64,000 bases of DNA from Azolla caroliniana (lineage: Eukaryota > Polypodiophyta). Made by a program: the position numbers and the translations under genes. Shown piece after piece: positions 32,550 to 41,114 of the stretch (positions are counted from its first letter, which is position 1; every line of letters starts with the position of its first letter). A model generated the notes under the pieces. It was not told where the DNA came from, did no database searches, and saw only the letters and a program-made list of their open reading frames with translations. Location of the stretch: assembly GCA_043228905.1 (NCBI GenBank), contig JBHGNT010000022.1, forward strand, positions 2,046,001 through 2,110,000. Reading direction: 5' to 3'.

Positions 32550-33950
32550 AGAAGATGCACACACATGGCTACTGAATTTTGGTGACACATTCCACGTGAC
32601 CCCCAACATCGAATGGTTTTCAAACTATTCGATCGCCACCAGTGGCACAGTCCAACTAGGCAACAGGTAGGAGTGCAGAATCGCAGGGATTGAGAGGTCC
32701 CCATCCGATTGCCAAATGACAGCATGATCACCCTACACCAAGTCTAGCATGTACCTGATCTAAAAAGGAGTCTGGTCTCCATCGACATGTTACCCAAAGA
32801 CAGGCACCTAACGACTCTCAGTGAGTCAACATGGATGATCAACCAAGGAAATCCAAGGACAATAACTTGTACCCATTAATGGCAATCAATCCATAAGGGG
32901 TCATGAATGTAGCCGAAAAGACCAACCCAAACCTATGGCATGGCCGACTCGGCCATATGTCTCAAGCCGAACTCAATCGGCTGATGGCGGTAGGCTACAT
33001 CCCGAAACTTCAAGCAAAGACGGACTTCTATGAGCATTGTCGATACGGGAAACAGACCCAAAGTCCACTCTCTCTCCACTACGAGACAGTACGACAGCCC
33101 CTAGAGCTTGTGCACATAGATATATGTGAGCCCATGCCAGAGTGATCACTAGGAGACTCTCATCACTTTTGTAGATGATTGTACACGGAAGGTCTAGGGC
33201 TACTCCATCAGGTCCAAAGACGAAGCGCTCAAGATCTTCACTCGGTGGATATTTGAAGTGGAGAACTGGTCGCAATATAGGGTGAAGACACTCTGATCCG
33301 ACAACGGAGGTGAGTACACCTCCAGAGCCTTCAAACAGTACTTGTCTAACAAAGGGATCCGACATCAAAAGATCGTTCCCTATGCACCCATGTAGAATGG
33401 GGTGGTTGAACGGATCAACTGAACGATCCAAGAGAGGGTGACGGCAATGCTGCAACAAGCCGAATTGAAGCTGGAGTTCTAGGCCAAGGCGTTGCAGACA
33501 GTAGTATACCTGGTAAATCTTTCTCTATCGAAAGCAATCAGGCTCGAAGTGCCACAGGCATATTGGTCAGGCAAACAGTTGACCTACGACAGGCTCCGTA
33601 TATTCCGATGTGAAGCCTACGCATTCATCCCCAGGGAGAAAAGGACCAAGTTGACACCCCATGCGACGAAGGGCATATTTCTCGGTTATGGAACCGATGG
33701 GAACTTCGGCTACAAGCTATGGGACCTAGAGATCCAAAAACTGATCCAGAGCAGTGATGTAGTCTTCAATGAAGACTCTATCTTCTCTCAACAGAACCGG
33801 CAAAAAATAGTTGGTAAAAAGGTATCCTTCAAAGCTAACAGAGATGTTGTAGAAGAATTGTCCCACCAAGCCGAATTGGAGATTCGACAAACAATCAAAC
33901 TCGGCCAAGCTGACAACATACCTGCCCTGCCGACTCCGAATCGGTAGGAG
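32550..33950 (+). pseudogene. Copia E protease and integrase
   Basis: The protease motif reads L-L-N-F-G-D-T-F-H-V-T at 32563-32600 where D-S-G-A-S-F-H is expected, so it is dead. The pre-integrase finger (L-W-H-G-R-L-G-H-M-S-Q; C-R-Y-G-K) is open at 32903-33145. The core still shows H-I-D-I-C, S-D-N-G-G-E-Y-T and N-G-V-V-E-R-I-N, but TGA and TAG codons cut it. The C-terminal part (33492-33947) is open. Confidence 0.8.
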
Positions 33951-34479
33951 GTCCACTAATCGAACTCGAAGACAAAGCCATCAAAGACAAAGCTGATTCG
34001 ACAAGAGTCGAACAAGGCAAAGTCAACAAGATGCAATTTGGAAATGGACTCGAGTCAACAAAGTCCACAGGAGAGGACAACATTACACCACCAAAATCCC
34101 AAGATGGGGGCGAGTCACCTAATAGGACTCCTGAAGACAGTTCAAGTAATAACAATCGACCGGTCGAGCCGATTGAAGAGTTCAAACCAACAAAATTGGC
34201 ACTCAGGAGATCCGGATGAGTCAGAAGGCCTACAGAGTTTTATCAATCGGGCCTCGACTACATCAACTACATGGATGTCGGGGAACCAAGTACTTACAAA
34301 GAAGTTATAGCCGCACTAGACGCCGATACATGGCTACAAGCCATGAAATTCAAAATGGATTCAATTCATCGGAATTAGACATGGGAGTTGGTCGAACTAC
34401 CAGCTGGAAGAAAGCCGCTACCTTACAAATGGGTTTTTCGATACAAATATGTATCTGACTAAGAGAAACCCAAGTACAA

Positions 34480-35940
34480 AGCTCAACCATGACCACTAAA
34501 GGGTTCAAACAAGAATATGGGGTCGACCACGACGAGATATTTTCACCAATAGTCAAGATGACCACTCGTAGACTCCTACTAGGAGTTGTGGCGACAGAAG
34601 ACCTAGAGCTAGATCAGCTAGATGTAAAGACGACATTCCTACATGGAGATCTGGAAGAAGACATTTATATGTCTCAATTGGCAGGCTTCACGGTGACGGA
34701 GGAGGAAAGTCACCTCGTATGCCGCCTGAAGAAAAGTCTCTATGGCTTAAAACAAGTACCGAGGATGTTGTACCAGAAGTTCAACTCCTACATCAACCAG
34801 CTTGGATACTATCAAATCTCAGACTCCGAACCATGTATGTACATTCAGCAACTGGCCAACAAGTCTAGGATTTATCTGATCCTATATGTCGATGACATGA
34901 TGATTGCAAGAAGCAATCAAGCAGAGATCGGAAAGCTGAAGTGGAGCCTTCATGACAAGTTTGCGATGAAGGAACTTGGACAAATCCGTCACATACTAGC
35001 CATGAGGATCGAGCAAAATCGGATAACCAAGACTCTCCGACTCTCCCAGTCCGACTATATCTGAAAGGTACTGAAGCACTTCAACATGGAGAATGTGAAA
35101 CCAGCACCAACATCACTTTTGACGTCGATCTGACTACCGAACAGAGACTCTCCTTCAACGAACAAGGAGAGAGAGCTTAATGAAAAGATGCCCTATGCAT
35201 CGGCCGTAAGAAGTATCATGTACGCAATGGTGGCAACCCGACCCGACCTAGCCTATGTCGTAGGGGTGGTCAGCTGATACATGTCAAACCCAAGATGGAA
35301 GCATTGGGAGGTCGTCAAGCACATCCTTAGGTATCTAAAAGGAACCACAGATGCATAGCTGAGTTTCGGTTTGACAACCTCAGTCGAAGTCGAAGGCTAC
35401 ACTGACTCCGACTATGCCAGTAATACGGACAATCGGAAGTCAACATCAGGCTATATTTTCACCTATGGTGGAGGTGTTATATCATGGAGGTCGAAGCTTC
35501 AAGAGTGCACGGCCCTGTCAACCACAGAGGCTAAGTACATAGCAGCATCGGAGGCAGCAAAGGAAGTGATCCGATTGCACCGTCTATCTTCCGACTTCTC
35601 ATTTTCAAGCCAAATTGATCGACCAACGCCAACCATCTATTGCGACTCACAGAGCACTATACACCTCATCAACAATCATGTCTAACATGCAAAGACAAAG
35701 CATATTGAGGTGCGGTATCATCACATCTGGGAGCTCATAACCGAGAAGAAGCTCAAAGTCCGGAAGATTGACACCGAGGTGAACATCATCGATTGCTTGA
35801 CAAAGCCACTCCTAGATCAATGCTTCGGAACACTAAGGACAAATATGGGACTACGACAAGCAATCGAGCAGAAGAAGGTTGAACAAGGAGCAGAAGGTAA
35901 GTCTAACCGATCAACTCAGACAAGTCAATCTAACTAACTA
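34480..35940 (+). pseudogene. Copia E reverse transcriptase and RNase H
   Basis: RT is open at 34489-35064 (K-G-F-K-Q-E-Y-G-V-D; F-L-H-G-D-L-E-E-D-I-Y-M; L-I-L-Y-V-D-D-M-M-I-A) with Y-V-D-D intact. RNase H is open at 35371-35685 (Y-T-D-S-D-Y-A-S-N; S-T-T-E-A-K-Y-I-A; Y-C-D-S-Q-S-T-I-H-L) and 35710-35937. Stops between these blocks prevent a full-length product. Confidence 0.85.
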
Positions 35941-36101
35941 GCCGAACCAGGCTAGACATTGAACACATCTATGCCAACTCAACCACATGTCGACTGACTT
36001 ATAAATATAAATTTAGATTAATTTTGTAATCTAGGTTTACGGGGGAGATAACCCCAAACACTTGTACATGCAGAAAAGAGTAGTCCTTTTACGGGGGAGT
36101 T

Positions 36102-36411
36102 TGTTGGCATAAAAGGCCGACTCCTTCCACTCTGTATCCGAGTGTGAACTCGTCCAAAGAGTTAGGGCTTAGTATATAAGCAATAACCTAACGTCGTAAA
36201 GAAGAACCTCTTGATCATCTTGTAATTTTGAGTCTTAGAGAGAGAGAGAGAGATAGAGAGAACGAATGCAATAACAGAGCTTCCATTAAAGCTTAAACCA
36301 TGTCTATTTTCTATTATATCTTCTTGTCTCCATTATGTGTAGTTTGTTGAACACATACGACAGGTCCTCTCTCTCTCTCACACTTACGTTTCCGTGCATA
36401 TCTGCCCTTCA
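36102..36411 (+). repeat. Copia E 3' LTR
   Basis: A 310-bp partner of 31200-31522, preceded by a purine tract ACGGGGGAGTT. A second, identical tract core lies about 57 bp upstream (36036). Confidence 0.9.
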
Positions 36412-36621
36412 CTTTGTCAGCTGGTGCCTGCACCATTTTGTATCAGAATCGGATACCTATATAAAGGATCCGGATTGTAGGTTTAAGGGAGCGAGTAATA
36501 TAATTCTTGTTGTTTATCTTGTGTACTTGCCATCTGAGCTTGCATTTTCTAATCTTACGCGTGTAACCTATAATCGGATACCATGTATGTGTTACGAAAA
36601 GTAACTGGATAAGTTTATAAG

Positions 36622-37192
36622 TAGGGATTGGCAACGGTTAGGTTTAGGGTTAAGCGGTTTGGCCTTATCCAAGCCAAACCGGTTAAGCCTAAACCGTTTG
36701 GGGTTCTCAAACCTGAACCAAACCAAACCAAACCTATCACTAAACCGGTTTAGGCTAAACCGGTTTGTGAACGGCTTTGGAATTGGCTTGGAAACCGGTT
36801 TGTGAACTGGTTTTGAAACCTCCCTCCCTCCCTCTCACCCTACCTCCCTCCCTCTCTCTTTCTCTCATGTCAGTTTAGTCTCTCTCTCCCTCTCTCTCAC
36901 TCTCTCTCAGTGTGTAGTCTCCCTCCCCTCGTCAATGTAGTCTCCCGCTCCCTCTCTCTCTCTCAAGTTTCTAACTAATTTTTAACTTTGAAGTTTTTCT
37001 TTAACCTAACTAGTAAACCACATAAACAACTTAGCCAACTTAACCGGTTTGAGCCGGTTTGGTAAGGCTCAAGCCAAGACGAACCGAGCTCAAACCATTT
37101 AGTCAAGCTCAAGACTAAGCTGAGCCGCTAAGCCATTTAAAATCATTTTAGCTCAACGGTTTAAGCTTGAGCCGAGTCGTTGCCGATCCCTA
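36622..37192. mobile_element. hAT-type MITE, 571 bp
   Basis: Terminal inverted repeats TAGGGAT[T/C]GGCAACG are flanked by a perfect 8-bp duplication TTTATAAG (36614-36621 and 37193-37200), diagnostic of hAT elements. The interior is full of AACCGGTTT-like words and CT-rich runs and has no transposase. It must be moved by a hAT transposase elsewhere. Confidence 0.9.
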
Positions 37193-37202
37193 TTTATAAG
37201 TG

Positions 37203-37789
37203 TAATGAAGCATTAATCCATCTCTCCAGCCACATCTTTGGAGAAGTATTTTGGAAGGGAAATACCTTGTGGTCGTAGCTAGAGCCCAGCCTAGGATAAA
37301 CACATTGCCGAGAAAGGCAAGGCAGGTGGTAGAGCCAAGAAGGGCCAATCCGACCTCAAGATAAAGGCCAAGACCAGGACATGGTCAGATGTGGTCAAGG
37401 GCCGAACTAAGGACGGATCGGAGACAGACGATTCGGACAAGAGTGGGAATGGATCGAAGACAGTTGATCCAATTGACGGTAGTGATCTAGATGAGATGAA
37501 TCATGTGAATGCTAGGCATACAAGAAGACAACCGAAGCCGACGCCGATACGGAGCAGCCAACAAGTGGAGGGGCGCCAATGTCGCGACAACAAGGGAGTT
37601 AATAAGGGCCTCAGGAGTAGACGAGCTGACTGTAGGGGTCGAGAAGCATCGAACCGGACAGGTCAAGGGACGCGGGACCGGACTGGACGAGGAGCACAAA
37701 GGAGGCATGAAGATGCCAAGAGATGCCGGAAGAAAGGACTAGCGGATGCTGACATGAGGAACTGACCTCAAGTTGAGCTTGAGGGGGAG
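37203..37789 (+). pseudogene. decayed interior of a Copia-type element upstream of its 3' LTR
   Basis: This lies between the hAT MITE and an LTR preceded by the purine tract GAGCTTGAGGGGGAG (37775-37789). A 124-codon Arg/Lys/Asp-rich open stretch (37391-37765) has no recognisable domain. It may be the 3' interior of the element owning the LTR at 37790; the left ~40 bp may still be Gypsy B LTR. Confidence 0.4.
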
Positions 37790-38261
37790 TGTTGAGTGAC
37801 AAGCTCAACATGGGTTGATCGGTTGAATAAGTTGAAAGCCGGATCGAACATAGATAAATCGGATAGGCCTGAATCGGTTGAAGAAGTCGTGAGTTGAATC
37901 GGCTAATAGGTTGAATTGGTTGGGCAAGTCGGATGGAATCTGACAAGCCGTTAGGAATACTTGAGGCCTATTTTAGTAAATAGGACTTCTATAGGATAAT
38001 TAGTGTCAGATGCTCCTTTAAGAGCATTGAAGTACTTGTCAGTACTTCATGTCAGTCCTGTCAGAGGTTTGTATAAAAACTGCTCTGTGAGCACAATTGT
38101 ATATGTTGAGTCATTCTGTAATGGATGTTTTTTTGTGGTCTGCTTACTCAATCTCTCAATCTCCCCCCATATTCTTTGTGTATACCTAACTTTTTGTTGT
38201 TGTCTTGTTGAACCGGTTGTGTTTGTTGTTCATAAGCTTCCACACACGCTATTCTTTTACA
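37790..38261 (+). repeat. Copia-type 3' LTR
   Basis: A 472-bp LTR beginning TGTTGAGTGACAAGCTCAAC (terminal hairpin) and ending TTCTTTTACA, with a GTATAAAAA box near 38071. It is related to the LTRs at 10657 and 55397. Its 5' partner is not in the window. Confidence 0.8.
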
Positions 38262-40562
38262 ATCACCAATGGTGTCCCTAATTGCACCCACGTGAAAGGT
38301 GGTAGCCCTAGAGCCCCAAACCATTGTTACATACATAGGGGAATGGATCACTAATGAGTCAAAGAGCCACCCCTTAGTTCATTTCTCTAGAAAGTATGCA
38401 TGGCTGCATTGTCTCTTTGAGAGTGAGAGAGAATTATATCCTCTTGTTAGTCTATCTTGGGATGCTTGTGTCATTGAAAATTTACCTAAGCGAGCATTGA
38501 AAGTGACTCCAAGATATATATATATATATGATCCAACTACCTCAACTAATCTATGAGAGTGTTTGGTAACATTTGGTCCTAACTCGAGCAGATGTGTTGA
38601 AGATATGGTGTCATTGTAGGTTGTTGCAGACTTAGAGAGTAAAATTATGTTGTCCACATAGAGCAAGAGATTGACTTGCATACCCCCTAGGACTACTCCG
38701 TTGCCTCCCTTACAAGCAATAAAATCAATGATCTCATCAATGACCTTGTCTTACACCAATGGTGTTAGTGAAGCAATTGGATAGACCACCCGAACATCAT
38801 ACACACCGAGAGATTTGCTCATATAAAGCATAAATGGCCCAAATCATGTCATCCAGAATCTCCAAGCTTTTAAGCTTATCAAACAACCGCTCTCTAGGAT
38901 TGTGTCTAAGGCTTTGTAGAAGTCCACAAAACAACAATATAATTTCTTCTTGCGAGCCTTGGTCTGATCAATTAAGCATCTAAGTGTGAAGATATGATCA
39001 ATAGTAGAGGAGGTTTGTCTAAAGCTAGTAAGTTCTAGTACCTGAAGACTTACTATCTCCATATAATCATTGATCTCTGCTCCCATTACTGCACCATGTA
39101 ATTTAGCAAGCATATGACCAATCATAATGGTCCTATATGTATTTGGTTCCATGAGATCCCCTCCTTTATGTATAGGGGCCACTGTGTTCATGGTTCACTA
39201 TGGTGGAAAACCCTCAACGAGGGCACTATTGAAGAGTAGGTGAGAAAAGGAGCTAGGTATGATGCGTTCAACCCACAATCCTATGTAATCCATGGACTTT
39301 CTATGTTGTAATTTCTTTATGACCTTTGTGACCCTAGATGTCGTGCAAAAATGTCCTCATTAGTAGGTCGAGGTGTAGAAAGCATAAGAATGGGTGGCTA
39401 GTTTGGACTTGGTAAAGTCTCTTTGTATATGTATGCCAAGTGTTAGGATCCTCAATGTGTGTTTATGGTCTTGGTTCATGTAGTCTTCTTCCATGCAATG
39501 ACACAAATGCTACTCATGAGCATATGGTAGAGTTCCCAATATTGAGATGCCTCCCATGCTCATCTCTTACAATGTGTCATCTTACACATTTCTTTGCTAG
39601 CCTATACTAAGGTAATAGTATCCTAAGTTGCGATACTTTAAGTTGTCTATATAAGTCTCTACAATCCTCATCATACCATCTATTCTGTGGCATAAACCCT
39701 ACTCTACCTTGCTTGGAGTGTTTCATATGTGGAAAACTACTAATTGTTGTAGAATGAAGGATGCATCTAAGTTGTGTAGTAAGATTCACTAAAGGTAAGG
39801 AAGAATCAAGAGAGGAGAGATGAGCTTGAACATGCCGAGAGTAGATATCAGAGAGCTTGTGTGTGAAATGTATCATGGTGTGATGGCTTGGTTTACTAGA
39901 GTTGGTGGCGTTGGAGATATTACTTTTTAACTCAAAGTATAAGAAGCTATGGTTAGCACCAATAGGGCATGGGGCCACTCGAATGGAGTGGATCATTTGG
40001 ATAGCTTTAGGGCGTCCTATTAGATAGGATAGCTGACTATGCTTTCCCCTCCTCCGTGCAAAAAACATGTGAGTTCTTTCGAGCTCGAACACTTAGCTAA
40101 ACCATTATATATGATCATATGGTGCCGACTTCCAAGTTCAAGCAAGTGATGGCCAAAGCTTGTAGCGTCTGCACCTTGGTCTTTTGATCTACATGTGGTG
40201 CCTATAGCTAAGGGATCAACATTCACCATTTCTAGGTGTGTATCCATCTGAAATATGGGATTGAGTTCTCACATTGAAATCTCCTACAAGGAAGACCTCC
40301 CTTGAGAAGAGTATTAGATTATGTCATCCAATAAAGGTTCATATGGGGAAGGCCCACGTGGCATTCCTTGATCCGCGAATCTCACTTCTCCAGCCATATT
40401 ATAACGGGATCCTTTTGGGGGGACGTAAAAAATGGAAATAAATATTGTGTGATCCTTGGTAGTGAGGACTTTCACCCACAAAGAGTGAAGAGCAAAAGGC
40501 AAAAAGCAAAAAGCAAAAGGCAAAAGGCAAAAGGCTAGGGTAAACTTGAGGTATACATACAT
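38262..40562 (-). mobile_element. decayed LINE (endonuclease and RT remnants)
   Basis: Minus-strand fragments in order: endonuclease (I-F-Y-V-P-P-K-G-S-R-Y, 40562-40314; H-H-L-L-E-L...I-I-Y-N-G-L-A, 40247-40020; R-W-Y-D-E-D-C, 40092-39607) and RT (H-K-G-G-D; T-S-S-T-I-D-H; C-C-F-V-D-F-Y-K-A-L-D-T, 39191-38844; L-L-L-Y-V-D-N-I-I-L-L-S, 38681-38379). The catalytic Y-x-D-D is now Y-V-D-N. Frames change repeatedly. It ends within about 60 bp of the Alfin-like promoter region. Its 3' end meets the LTR at 38261. Confidence 0.75.
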
Positions 40563-40599
40563 ACCGATACATGCATGAGAGATCTCTTTCTTTCATTCC

Positions 40600-41114
40600 T
40601 TCTGGAGATCATCATCACACCATAAGAAGAAGAAGAAGAAGAAGAAGAAGGAAGAAATAAGGGAAGCATAAAAAGGTTTGAGTGAGAGATAGAGGAGAGG
40701 AGGCATTTCGGTTCGGTTCGGTTCGGTTCGGTTTAGTTTGGTTTGGTTTGGTGGGCGATCTTTTGCCTCCAAGAAACCAAAAACAGAGCAAACCAAACCA
40801 ACAAAACAGAGCTTCCTCTCCATATCCAGTGATCTCTCCCTCTCTCTGTCTGTGTCTGTGTCTGTGTCTGTGTCTTCCTGTCTCTCTTCTCAGTCGATCT
40901 CATCTTTCTTCTTCACCTCACCTGATCTCTGCACGCTCTAGAAGAGCCATGCGTCTCTGTTTCTGCAACTCTTCCCAATGGATCCCCATCTTTCTTCTTC
41001 CTCTCCTTGATCTCTGCCCTCTCTAGATTAGCTTCCTCGCCCCACCTCTCTTCCTCTCTCCGTTTCTGTTTTTTTCTTTTCTTTTCTTTTCTTTCTCTCC
41101 GCCCTTTCATCGCC
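40600..41114 (+). promoter_or_regulatory. promoter and 5' leader of the Alfin-like gene
   Basis: The stretch contains an (AAG)n run (40621-40650), a TTCGG repeat (about 40708-40735), a TGTGTC repeat (about 40847-40875) and a long CT-rich leader up to the start codon. I see no convincing TATA box; the pyrimidine-rich tract is typical of broadly expressed plant genes. No ORF here is credible. Confidence 0.5.

Larger units (their letters stand above)
31200..36411 (+). mobile_element. Copia E, old complete Ty1/copia element
   Basis: The LTRs at 31200-31522 and 36102-36411 differ by several percent and by microsatellite length. The flanking pentamers CATTG and CTTTG match in 4 of 5 positions, a probable TSD. 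The PBS reads TGGTATTAGAGC (31525-31536), one base off the usual sequence. Gag, protease, integrase, RT and RNase H are all recognisable but broken. Two copies of a TTTACGGGGGAG purine tract precede the 3' LTR. It appears inserted in the 3' LTR region of Gypsy B. Confidence 0.9.
3616..36621 (+). mobile_element. Gypsy B, old Ty3/gypsy element broken by nested insertions
   Basis: Collinear plus-strand pieces add up to one decayed Gypsy: leader/LTR remnant (3616-3790), gag (3790-4240 and 8090-8900), protease (8946-9320), RT (9858-10426), RT end and RNase H (11056-12000), integrase (17433-18758), then probably a coiled-coil ORF (22740-23350 and 28776-30990) and a 3' LTR-like stretch (about 31020-31199 and 36412-36621). 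Reading frames or codons join across the LINE, Copia C and Copia D, and perfect TSDs flank the insert at 10427, Copia C and Copia D. The join between integrase and coiled-coil ORF and the LTR assignment are inferred. The 3' LTR candidate at 36500 and the stretch right of Copia A at 3616 both carry a TTCTTGTTGT motif after an ATATA-like run. Confidence 0.6.

Noticed and set aside
37391-37765. 124-codon Arg/Asp-rich stretch as a host gene
   Set aside because: It lies directly before a purine tract and LTR, has no domain, and neighbouring frames are similarly open. Most likely decayed retroelement interior.
40682-41026. open stretch encoding RFGSVRFGLVWFG-type repeats
   Set aside because: It is the translation of TTCGG and TGTGTC simple repeats in the Alfin-like promoter or leader.
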